Shown here: positions 32,437 to 39,999 of the stretch, one piece after another
Numbering within the stretch: position 1 is the first letter of the stretch
Layout: each line of letters opens with the position of its first letter
Assembly: GCF_039649665.1 (NCBI RefSeq)
Contig: NZ_JBDJAW010000039.1
Span: 1 to 64,000 of the forward strand
Direction: 5' to 3'
Source: Microbispora sp. ZYX-F-249
GTDB taxonomy: Bacteria > Actinomycetota > Actinomycetes > Streptosporangiales > Streptosporangiaceae
Length of the DNA: 64,000 bases
Notes under the pieces: generated by a model
The model's input: the letters and a program-made list of their open reading frames with translations, nothing else
The model's database searches: none
Told to the model about the DNA's origin: nothing
Position numbers and translations under genes: made by a program

Positions 32437-34710
32437 ATGACATCCCGGCTGAGGCCCGTCTGGGTCACCGCGCTCGTGGCGCTGCTCGCCGCGGCGCTGA
32501 GCGTCGTCTTCACCGCCGATCGCGAGGCCGCGCGGGCGGCGGACGCGCCGTACAAGGATCCGGCCCTTCCGGTGGCGGCGCGGGTGGACGACCTGCTGTC
32601 CAGGATGTCGCTGGACGACAAGGTCGGGCAGATGACCCAGGCCGACCGGTCGGCGCTGACGACGGTCTCCGACGTCGCGACGTACCGGCTCGGCTCGATC
32701 CTGTCCGGCGGCGGCTCGGCCCCCTCGCCGAACACCGCCTCCTCCTGGGCCGACATGTACGACAACTTCCAGCGGCAGGCGCTGTCCACCCCGCTCGGCA
32801 TTCCGATGATCTACGGGGTCGACGCCGTGCACGGGCACAACAACGTCGCGGGTGCGACGATCTTCCCGCACAACATCGGGCTGGGGGCGGCCCGCGACCC
32901 CGACCTGGCGGAGCGGGTCGGGCGGGCGACGGCCGAGGAGGTGTCGGGCACCGGGGTCGACTGGACCTTCGCGCCCTGCCTGTGCGTGGCCCGCAACGAC
33001 CGCTGGGGGCGGACGTACGAGTCCTTCGGCGAGGACCCGCAGCTCGTCACCCAGATGACGACGATCGTGGACGGCTTCCAGAAGGCCGGGAACGCCTCCA
33101 TCCTCGCCACCGCCAAGCACTACGTGGGCGACGGCGGCACCACGGGCGGCAGGGACCAGGGCAACACCGAGCTGAGCGAGGCCGACCTGCGGGCCATCCA
33201 CCTCGCCCCGTTCAAGGCCGCCGTGCAGCGCGGCGTGGGCTCCGTCATGGTGTCCTACAGCTCCTGGAACGGCGTGAAGATGCACGGCAACAAGTACCTG
33301 CTCACCGACGTGCTGAAGGGCGAGCTGGGCTTCACGGGCTTCGTGGTCACCGACTGGGCGGGCATCGACCAGCTCGACGGCCAGACCGGCTTCACCGCGA
33401 ACGAGATCACCACGGCGGTCAACGCGGGCGTCGACATGGTCATGGTGCCGACCGACTACAAGAGGTTCGTCTCGCTGCTCAAGCAGGAGGTGCAGGGCGG
33501 GCGCATCGCGATGTCGCGGATCGACGACGCCAACCGGCGCATCCTCACCAAGAAGTTCGAGCTGGGGCTGTTCGAGAAGCCGCTGACCGACCGCTCCTAC
33601 ACCTCCACCGTGGGCAGCGCGGCGCACCGCGCCGTCGCCCGCGAGGCCGTGCGCAAGTCGCTGGTCCTGCTGAAGAACGCGGGCGGCGTGCTCCCGCTCG
33701 GCAAGAGCGGCGGCAAGATCTTCGTGGCCGGCAAGAGCGCCGACGACATCGGCAACCAGAGCGGCGGCTGGACGATCAGCTGGCAGGGCTCGTCCGGGAA
33801 CATCACGCAGGGGACCACGATCCTGCAGGGCATCCGCGACGCCGTCGGCTCCGGCGCGCAGGTCACCTACAACCGCGACGGCAGCGGCATCGACTCCTCC
33901 TACCGCGCGGCCATCGCCGTCGTGGGCGAGACGCCGTACGCGGAGGGCCAGGGCGACCGGACCGGGTCGATGGGCCTTGACTCGACCGACCTGGCCACGC
34001 TGCAGCGGCTCAAGGCGTCCGGCGTGCCGCTGGTCGTGGTGCTCGTCTCCGGCCGGCCGCTGGACATCGCCGGCCAGCTCGACCAGTGGAACGCGCTGGT
34101 GGCGGCCTGGCTGCCCGGCACCGAGGGGCGCGGCGTGGCCGACGTGCTGTTCGGCGACCACGCCCCCACCGCGAGGCTGCCGATGACCTGGATGCGCAGC
34201 GCCGACCAGCAGCCGATCAACGCGGGGGACGGCAAGCAGGCGCTGTTCGAGTACGGCTTCGGGCTGACCTACGCGGGCTCCAGCCCGTCCCCCTCCCCAT
34301 CCCCGTCTCCGTCGCCTTCTCCGTCCCCGTCTCCGTCGCCTTCGCCGTCTCCGTCCCCGTCGCCCAGCGCCAGCCCGTCGGGGCCGTCCGGCGGGTGCGT
34401 GGTGACGTACAAGGTGAACGACTGGGGCAACGGGTTCACCGCGGACGTGACGATCACCAACAGGTCGTCGAGCCCGGTCAACGGGTGGAGGCTCCAGTGG
34501 ACCTACGCCGGCAACCAGAAGGTCACCGGCTACTGGAACTCGACGATCACCCAGTCGGGCCAGCAGGTCACCGCGTCCAACGCCACCTGGAACGGGACCA
34601 TCGGCGCGGGCGGAGGCACGGCGAGCTTCGGCTTCCAGGGGTCCTACAGCGGCGCCAACACCACCCCCGCCGCGTTCACGCTCAACGGGACGGCCTGCGC
34701 GATCGGATGA
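32437..34710 (+). CDS. Secreted GH3 beta-glucosidase/glucanase with CBM2
   Basis: A 757-residue secreted enzyme. The signal peptide covers about residues 1-35. The GH3 N-terminal barrel has GVDAVHGHNNV, the KHYVGDGGT substrate-binding segment and the likely nucleophile Asp306 in VVTDWAGID. The GH3 C-terminal domain ends at ADVLFGDHAPTARLPMTW. A Ser-Pro linker follows (about 620-645), then a C-terminal CBM2 domain with Cys at both ends (GCVVTYKVNDWGNGFTADV; WNGTIGAGGGTASFGFQG). It should cleave beta-glucan or cellodextrin ends while bound to cellulose. ATG 32437 has GAGGGAGGAACC upstream. Confidence 0.94.
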   Translation: MTSRLRPVWVTALVALLAAALSVVFTADREAARAADAPYKDPALPVAARVDDLLSRMSLDDKVGQMTQADRSALTTVSDVATYRLGSILSGGGSAPSPNTASSWADMYDNFQRQALSTPLGIPMIYGVDAVHGHNNVAGATIFPHNIGLGAARDPDLAERVGRATAEEVSGTGVDWTFAPCLCVARNDRWGRTYESFGEDPQLVTQMTTIVDGFQKAGNASILATAKHYVGDGGTTGGRDQGNTELSEADLRAIHLAPFKAAVQRGVGSVMVSYSSWNGVKMHGNKYLLTDVLKGELGFTGFVVTDWAGIDQLDGQTGFTANEITTAVNAGVDMVMVPTDYKRFVSLLKQEVQGGRIAMSRIDDANRRILTKKFELGLFEKPLTDRSYTSTVGSAAHRAVAREAVRKSLVLLKNAGGVLPLGKSGGKIFVAGKSADDIGNQSGGWTISWQGSSGNITQGTTILQGIRDAVGSGAQVTYNRDGSGIDSSYRAAIAVVGETPYAEGQGDRTGSMGLDSTDLATLQRLKASGVPLVVVLVSGRPLDIAGQLDQWNALVAAWLPGTEGRGVADVLFGDHAPTARLPMTWMRSADQQPINAGDGKQALFEYGFGLTYAGSSPSPSPSPSPSPSPSPSPSPSPSPSPSPSASPSGPSGGCVVTYKVNDWGNGFTADVTITNRSSSPVNGWRLQWTYAGNQKVTGYWNSTITQSGQQVTASNATWNGTIGAGGGTASFGFQGSYSGANTTPAAFTLNGTACAIG

Positions 34711-34741
34711 CGGCGCCCCGAGGGGGCGGGGACACCGCGGT

Positions 34742-35158
34742 TCAGAACGTCTGGACCAGCGCCACCCCCGCCCCCGCGGCGAACAGCACGATGCCGACCG
34801 CGAGGAAGACGCCGCCGAGGAGCGTTCCACTGCCCGCCGCGCTGTCGACCCGGATCCGCGTGGGCTTGGCCGGGTCGTACAGCACCGGGACCTCCTCACC
34901 CGGCCGGGCGGGCGGCGGGTTGCTCCCGTAGGCGGTCTCGGCCTCGACCTGCTGGCCGTACACGGTGGTGAAGCGGATGGTGGGGTAATACACGGTCCCG
35001 TCGTCGGACCGGCTCGCCCGCAGCCCGACGACCAGGCCGCGGGTGCGCTGCGCCCGGCGGCGGAACTCTCTCGCGTTCATCGTGATGCCGCCGCCGATGA
35101 GGCCGAAGAGGAGACCGATGCCCGAAAGGATCAGGGTGATGAGAGCGGTTTGTGACAC
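34742..35158 (-). CDS. DUF3592 small membrane protein
   Basis: A 138-residue protein with an N-terminal membrane segment (ALITLILSGIGLLFGLIGGG), a central beta domain (YYPTIRFTTVYGQQVEAET, VLYDPAKPTRIRVD) and a C-terminal membrane segment (LLGGVFLAVGIVLFAAGAGV). The VLYDPxxP motif is diagnostic of DUF3592. Function unknown. The start is GTG 35158. It is followed upstream on the same strand by another small membrane protein gene. Confidence 0.82.
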   Translation of the reverse strand: MSQTALITLILSGIGLLFGLIGGGITMNAREFRRRAQRTRGLVVGLRASRSDDGTVYYPTIRFTTVYGQQVEAETAYGSNPPPARPGEEVPVLYDPAKPTRIRVDSAAGSGTLLGGVFLAVGIVLFAAGAGVALVQTF

Positions 35159-35244
35159 GATCGGACTTTAGGGCCCCCGCTTGCGATCGGCTTGCACCGT
35201 TCCCAAACCGCGACCGTCCCGCAGCGCGACGGCGTGCGTACGGA

Positions 35245-35658
35245 TCAGGGACGCATCCGGATGAGCGTCTCGGCCACGTCGACGACCGGCTCACCGAGGT
35301 CGAAGCGGCTGAACAGGTGGATCTGCTCGCCGGCGTCGATCTCCAGGAGCTCGGTCGTGAGACCGTACCGGCGGTGCGAGTCCACCCGGATGCGGTCCAC
35401 ATCGTTCCAGGAGATGCGCTCCCGCCCGGCGATCCCGGAGACGACCAGCCCGTCCTCCCCCGCCGCGAGCCGCACCGGCGCGACCAGGTCGCGGCCGGTC
35501 AGCAGGCCGATCCCCAGGGCCGCCACGCCGGCGAGGAAGAGCTGCGCGCCGTCGCCGGCGACCGCCAGCACACCGCACAGCACGGTGCCCGCGGCCTTCA
35601 GCGCAACGATCCCGCGCGGCACCCGCCATTCGTGCCGCGGCTCCTCAACACCCGCCAT
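35245..35658 (-). CDS. PH-like-domain small membrane protein
   Basis: A 137-residue protein with two hydrophobic segments (ALKAAGTVLCGVLAVAGDGA; FLAGVAALGIGLLTG) followed by a bacterial PH-type beta domain (LVVSGIAGRERISWNDVDRI, LLEIDAGEQIHLFSRFDLGE). The W-xx-I/V-xx-I pattern is typical of actinobacterial PH-domain membrane proteins. No enzyme motif is seen. It may share a transcript with the DUF3592 gene (86-base gap). Confidence 0.7.
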   Translation of the reverse strand: MAGVEEPRHEWRVPRGIVALKAAGTVLCGVLAVAGDGAQLFLAGVAALGIGLLTGRDLVAPVRLAAGEDGLVVSGIAGRERISWNDVDRIRVDSHRRYGLTTELLEIDAGEQIHLFSRFDLGEPVVDVAETLIRMRP

Positions 35659-35759
35659 CGGGGCAGCGTAACCAATGTGAGGTCTTTTCGCGGCTCCTTC
35701 TCCGCCGGTCGCGCCCCGCGGCGGCGGCGGCCCGGTCCCCCGGCCGCCGCCGTCTCCGC

Positions 35760-36398
35760 CTACGGCGTCTCGTCCTCCACGCGCATCGCCTGCTCCTCCG
35801 CCGTGTAGCCGCCGAGGTCGGGCCCGACGTCCTCGGCGATCAGGTCCTTCTCGGTGTCCACGCCCATGCCGCCGTCCGGGTCGACGAGCCGTCCGGCCCG
35901 GCCCGGCTCGCCGGTGCCGTACCTGCCCGGCTGGGACGGGTTGACGGTCGCGTAGTCCGCCGGGTCCCCCGACCCGTATCCGCCGGCCTCGTCGCCGGTG
36001 CCGGTCCCGTACCCCTCGTACGGCTGGTCGCCGCCCTCGCCGAGGACGTCGGCCTCTGCTCCGGAGGAGTAGGCCGGCTCGTCCTCGGAGGAGTCGAGCA
36101 GTTCGTCGTCGGTCTCCCCGGCCCTCTCCTCGCCGCGGCCTCCGGGCCCGGTCCCCGTGCCGAACCGGACGTCCAGGTCCGGTTCCTCGCGGGACAGGCG
36201 CAGGTCGTGGGACTCGCCCTCGCGCATCTCCGTGGTCGTGGTGCCGTACTCGTCGAGGCCCAGGGGCCGGTCGCCGGGCAGCGGCATCTCCTGCGGGTCC
36301 TCGGCCCGCTGCTGCCCGGGCGTGCCCTCCTGCAGGTCCGGAATGCCTTCGTCCTCGAACCGCGAACGCGGGTCGGTCTGTGGTCTGTTCTCTCTCAT
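35760..36398 (-). CDS. DUF5709 acidic disordered protein
   Basis: A 212-residue highly acidic, glycine-rich protein with no hydrophobic core. It has the family-type blocks PLGLDEYGTT, ESHDLRLSREEPDL and YTAEEQAMRVEDE. Actinobacterial DUF5709 proteins look like this, and their role is unknown. Tandem-like YGTGTG/YGSGDP segments lie in the middle. The opposite strand carries proline/serine-rich shadow frames only. Confidence 0.78.
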   Translation of the reverse strand: MRENRPQTDPRSRFEDEGIPDLQEGTPGQQRAEDPQEMPLPGDRPLGLDEYGTTTTEMREGESHDLRLSREEPDLDVRFGTGTGPGGRGEERAGETDDELLDSSEDEPAYSSGAEADVLGEGGDQPYEGYGTGTGDEAGGYGSGDPADYATVNPSQPGRYGTGEPGRAGRLVDPDGGMGVDTEKDLIAEDVGPDLGGYTAEEQAMRVEDETP

Positions 36399-36435
36399 AC
36401 CGGCCCCATGCCCCGCCCTGCGGCCCTTAGGCAGG

Positions 36436-36927
36436 TCAGGTGACGGGGACGATCTCGGCCCGCCGCAGCACGCCGCCCTCGACGTCGAGGACCCCGACGG
36501 TGCCGTGCGGCTGGCGGCGGCGGTCGGTGGGCGAGCCGGGGTTGAACACCCGCACTCCGTCGCCGGTCACGTCCATGGGGATGTGCGAGTGGCCGAAGAC
36601 GACCAGATCGGCGTCCGGGAAGCGGCGCCGCATCCGCCCGGTCCGCCCGGCGGCCTGCCCGCTGTCGTGGATCATCGCCACCCGGAGTCCGCCGAGGTCG
36701 AGTTCGAGCGTCTCGGGAGCGCCCCAGGCCGCGACGTCCGGGCCGTCGTTGTTGCCGAGCACCGCGTGGACCCGGGCGTACGCGGACAGCTCAACCAGCA
36801 CGTCCGCGGTGCAGACGTCGCCGGCGTGCAGGATCAGGTCCGCCCCCCGCAGGTGCCCGGCGACCGCGGGCGGGCAGGACTTCCAGCGCCGCGGCGCGTG
36901 GGTGTCCGCCAGCACGACGACCTTCAC
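36436..36927 (-). CDS. YfcE/MJ0936-type metallophosphoesterase
   Basis: A 163-residue calcineurin-like phosphoesterase with all metal motifs: ADTH (Asp9, His11), AGDV, GNND, IHDSG and GHSH. The length fits the small phosphodiesterase subfamily. GTG 36927 is preferred over the longer frame because GGAAGATGG precedes it and the upstream residues do not fit the fold. It probably hydrolyses a phosphodiester in the cytoplasm; substrate unknown. Confidence 0.88.
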   Translation of the reverse strand: MKVVVLADTHAPRRWKSCPPAVAGHLRGADLILHAGDVCTADVLVELSAYARVHAVLGNNDGPDVAAWGAPETLELDLGGLRVAMIHDSGQAAGRTGRMRRRFPDADLVVFGHSHIPMDVTGDGVRVFNPGSPTDRRRQPHGTVGVLDVEGGVLRRAEIVPVT

Positions 36928-37058
36928 CGTTCCATCTTCCCCCAGGAGAAGAGGTGCCAAATCACGTAATCGGGGAATAGAGATCAGGGTCCCGCACGAC
37001 CCTCACGCCCTGCACCCCTACACCGGTCTCCCCCGGCCGGTCCCGCTCGGGAGGAACG

Positions 37059-37199
37059 ATGAGCAGGCAGATCGCCGACGGCTTCCAGGCCCCCACCCTG
37101 TCCGAGCTCGAGGCACGCGTACGCGGGCTGGAGACCCAGGTCGCCCACCTCACCGAGCTGGTCAAGACGTTGTCCGGGCAGAACCGGGAGAGTCGCTGA
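37059..37199 (+). CDS. 46-residue predicted coiled-coil protein
   Basis: A short gene with a strong ribosome-binding site (GGGAGGA, about 5 bases before ATG 37059). The product starts MSRQIADGFQAPTLSELEAR and continues with heptad-spaced leucine/valine (VRGLETQVAHLTELVKTL), a good amphipathic coiled coil. It lies alone between the phosphoesterase and a membrane-protein gene. Function unknown; it could be a small regulatory or scaffold peptide. Confidence 0.6.
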   Translation: MSRQIADGFQAPTLSELEARVRGLETQVAHLTELVKTLSGQNRESR

Positions 37200-37296
37200 C
37201 GGCGTCCCCGCCCGGGTGCACGCCGCCCAAAGCGACGGCGTCCCCGCCAGGGAGAACCTGACGGGGACGCCTGTGGGCCTCTCCTCCCAGCGACGG

Positions 37297-37728
37297 TTAC
37301 GCGCGACGCGCGGAGGCGGCGACGGCCCGGATCTTCCGGTTCGCGCCCCGGCCCGCCGCGTGCCCGCTCACGTGCCCGTTGCCGGACCCGTTCGCGGGTG
37401 TGCCGGCGGATCCGATCACAGCCCCCTTCGCGGATCCGGTCACGGACCCTTTCGCAGGTCCGCTCGCGGACCCGCGCACGGGCGCCGGATCAGGCCGGTT
37501 CGCCGGCGCACCGGTCTCCCGGGCCTCCGCGGCCCGGGAGTCCCGTGCGCGCCCGTCCGTGCCCGTGCCCGCCGGGACGGGTATGACCCGTCCGTAGGAC
37601 TCGCGCCCGGTGCTCACCGCCATCGCGCCCAGCCAGGCGAGGGTCACGACCGCGATCGCCACCACCGCTGCCAGCACCAGCACCGCCACCGCCGCCAGGG
37701 AGACCACGGCTCCCAGCAGCTCCACCAT
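37297..37728 (-). CDS. Single-pass membrane protein with low-complexity tail
   Basis: A 143-residue protein. An N-terminal hydrophobic segment spans about 35 residues (LLGAVVSLAAVAVLVLAAVV onward) and is followed by a disordered Gly/Ala/Ser/Pro/Lys-rich tail with repeated GSAxGxAKG-like units. TGGAGGAAT precedes the ATG, supporting a real gene. No family recognised. The repeated units correspond to GGATCCG-containing DNA repeats. Confidence 0.6.
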   Translation of the reverse strand: MVELLGAVVSLAAVAVLVLAAVVAIAVVTLAWLGAMAVSTGRESYGRVIPVPAGTGTDGRARDSRAAEARETGAPANRPDPAPVRGSASGPAKGSVTGSAKGAVIGSAGTPANGSGNGHVSGHAAGRGANRKIRAVAASARRA

Positions 37729-37854
37729 TGAGATTCCTCCAGAGGTCGACCCCGATTACGGCACTCCGGCGGCAGGTGGAAAACCACCCACCACATGAGG
37801 GAACGGAAATTGCCTGATATTGGTGCCTTGCCCCGTTTGGATGACCCTCATACC

Positions 37855-38808
37855 TTACTGATCGGCCAGCGAGGGCCTGCCCATGGGCAGGCCGTCGAGC
37901 CTGCGCAGGATCACGCCCTCCCGCAGCGCCCATGGGCAGATCTCCAGCACCGGCAGCTCGAACAGGTCCATCGCGGCGTCCGCGACGACCGCGCCGGCGA
38001 GAAGCTGCGCGGCCCGCCCGGCGGACACCCCGGGAAGCTCCGCCCTGCGGGCCGCCGGCATCGCCGCCAGCCGGGCCGTCCACTCGACCAGGTCCTCGTG
38101 CGTCAGTGTCCGCTTGACGTACGGGCCCTCGCTCGACGAGGCCGCCCCCGCGATGCGCGCGAGCTGGCGGAAGGTCTTGGACGTGGCGACCGCGTGGTCG
38201 GGCCTGCCGTACCTGGCGACCGCCCCGGCGGTCCGCCCGATCTCGGTGCGCACGTGCCGGCGCAGCGCGCGGAGTTCCTCCGGGGCGGGCGGGTCGGCGG
38301 TGAACCAGTCGCGGGTGAGCCGTCCCGCCCCGAGCGGCAGGGAGACCGTGACGTCGGGCTCCTCGTCGATGCCGGAGGCGATCTCCAGCGAGCCACCCCC
38401 GATGTCGGTCACCAGCAGCCGCCCGGAGGACCAGCCGAACCAGCGGCGTACGGCCAGGAACGTCAGCCTGGCCTCGTCCTCCCCCGACAGCACCTGGATG
38501 TCCACCCGCGTGTCGGCCTTGATCTGGGCCAGCACGTCCTCGCCGTTCACCGCGTCGCGCACCGCCGAGGTGGCGAAGGCGATCAGGTCCTCCACGCCCT
38601 TGTCCTCGGCGATGCGGGCCGCTTCACGCACGAAGGCCCCGAGCCGCGCCGCGCCCTCCTCGCCGAGCCTGTCGCCGTCGACGAGGTGCTCGGCCAGCCG
38701 CAGCTCCTCCTTGTGGGAGAACGCGGGGAGGGGCCGGGCACCCTGATGCGCGTCCATCACCAGCAGATGCACCGTGTTGGAACCGACGTCCAGGACTCCG
38801 AGTCGCAT
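37855..38808 (-). CDS. Ppx/GppA-family phosphatase
   Basis: A 317-residue ASKHA-fold enzyme: the phosphate-1 motif LGVLDVGSNTVHLLVMD at the N terminus, the FATSAVRDAVNGEDVL segment, the phosphate-2 motif LLVTDIGGGSLEIASG, and GAGRLTRDWF. It lacks the C-terminal HD domain of long Ppx proteins, as is usual in actinobacteria. It should hydrolyse polyphosphate ends or (p)ppGpp-type substrates. ATG 38808 starts directly at the conserved N terminus. Confidence 0.92.
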   Translation of the reverse strand: MRLGVLDVGSNTVHLLVMDAHQGARPLPAFSHKEELRLAEHLVDGDRLGEEGAARLGAFVREAARIAEDKGVEDLIAFATSAVRDAVNGEDVLAQIKADTRVDIQVLSGEDEARLTFLAVRRWFGWSSGRLLVTDIGGGSLEIASGIDEEPDVTVSLPLGAGRLTRDWFTADPPAPEELRALRRHVRTEIGRTAGAVARYGRPDHAVATSKTFRQLARIAGAASSSEGPYVKRTLTHEDLVEWTARLAAMPAARRAELPGVSAGRAAQLLAGAVVADAAMDLFELPVLEICPWALREGVILRRLDGLPMGRPSLADQ

Positions 38809-38853
38809 GCTCCCGACGGTACCGCCCGCCCGGGGAAGATCCTCGCCTCCCGG

Positions 38854-38901
38854 CCTCACTCTCGACCTCACTCGGGGCCTCACTCGGGGTCTCACTCGGG
38901 G
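38854..38901 (-). repeat. Four 12-bp tandem repeats at the oxidoreductase stop
   Basis: CCTCACTCGGGG-type units tile 38854-38901 (the outer copies differ by one to three bases). On the minus strand each reads through CCCGAGTGA, so the gene's stop codon context is repeated. Confidence 0.7.
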
Positions 38902-39905
38902 GTGACGTCCACGAGCACCTTGCCGATCACGCCCGACTCGACCGCGTCGTGGGCGTCCGCCGTACGCTCCAGCGGGAAGTGGTGGACGGGCAGCCCGGCC
39001 TCCTCCCCCACCCGCAGCGCGCCCGCCTCGACCGCCGCGCGCACGTCGGCCACGGCGGCGTCCTTGGCGGCCTCGGGCACCGTGTAGACCAGGACGAACT
39101 GGTAGCGGATGTTGCGGCTGAACAGCTCGCGGACCGGCAGCGTGACCTCGTCTCCCCCGTTGTTCGCGTACACCGCGACCACCCCTCGCGGCGCGGTGAC
39201 CGCCGCGTCGAGCGCGGCGTTGGGCGCCGGCGCGACCTCCACGACGATGTCGGCGCCGCCGGGGGCGACGCCGCGGATCTCCGCCACCGGATCGCCGGTG
39301 CGGTAGTTCACGACGTGGTGCGCCCCCGCGGCCCGGGCCAGCGCCGCCTTCTCCGGCCCGCTGACGGTGGTCACCACGGTCGCCCCGGCCCAGCGGGCGA
39401 GCTGGATCGCGGCGTTGCCCACGGCACCGGCGCCGCCCGCGACGAGGACCGTCCTGCCGTCGAGTGCCCCGGGGGTGAGCCGGTCCGGCCCGCCGTCGGC
39501 CACGGTCAGGCAGCGGTGCGCGGTCAGCGCGGGAATGCCGAGGCTCGCGCCGAGGTCGAGGGAGGCCCCGTCCGGCAGCGGCACGACCTGCCGCTCGGGC
39601 AGCACAACGTACTCCTGGGCGGTGCCGTCCGGCCGCCCCCATGCGGCCTCCCACAGCCACACGCGCTCGCCCGGGGACACCCCGGTCACGCCCGGCCCGG
39701 CGGCGTCCACGATGCCGGCGCCGTCCTGGTTGGGCACGGCCTCGGGATGGCTCGGCGTGCCGCGCCGCGCCTTCCAGTCGGTGGGGTTGACCCCGGACCG
39801 CACCACCCGTACGCGTACCTCTCCGGGTCCCGGCTCGGGCACGGGCCGTTCGGCCACGCGCAGGACGCCGCTGTCACCGGTCTCGGAATACACGATCGCT
39901 CTCAT
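38892..39905 (-). CDS. NADPH:quinone oxidoreductase-like MDR protein
   Basis: A 337-residue zinc-less medium-chain reductase. The GroES-like N-terminal domain (RVVRSGVNPTDWKARRG, NQDGAGIVDAAGPGV) precedes a Rossmann domain with AGGAGAVGNAAIQLARWAGA near residue 150. The C-terminal block FPLERTADAHDAVESG closes the fold. No catalytic or structural zinc cysteines are present. It should use NADPH to reduce quinones or enones. ATG 39905 is the clear start; the gene is divergent from recQ, 94 bases away. Confidence 0.9.
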   Translation of the reverse strand: MRAIVYSETGDSGVLRVAERPVPEPGPGEVRVRVVRSGVNPTDWKARRGTPSHPEAVPNQDGAGIVDAAGPGVTGVSPGERVWLWEAAWGRPDGTAQEYVVLPERQVVPLPDGASLDLGASLGIPALTAHRCLTVADGGPDRLTPGALDGRTVLVAGGAGAVGNAAIQLARWAGATVVTTVSGPEKAALARAAGAHHVVNYRTGDPVAEIRGVAPGGADIVVEVAPAPNAALDAAVTAPRGVVAVYANNGGDEVTLPVRELFSRNIRYQFVLVYTVPEAAKDAAVADVRAAVEAGALRVGEEAGLPVHHFPLERTADAHDAVESGVIGKVLVDVTPE

Positions 39906-39999
39906 ACGGGCTGTAAGCCGCCCGGTCCGCGCGGCTATTCCGGTTCGACCCTTTCCCCCGGGGTAGTTGCAGGCCGATCGGGCGAGGGAGTGCGATGGC

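Noticed and set aside
34280..34378. A (TCCCCGTCTCCG)n-like repeat as a possible minisatellite or regulatory element.
   Set aside because: It simply encodes the Ser-Pro linker of the GH3-CBM2 protein.
31798..34899. A 1033-codon minus-strand frame across the GH3 gene.
   Set aside because: Shadow of the GH3-CBM2 coding sequence; low-complexity Arg/Gly/Val composition and no ribosome-binding site.
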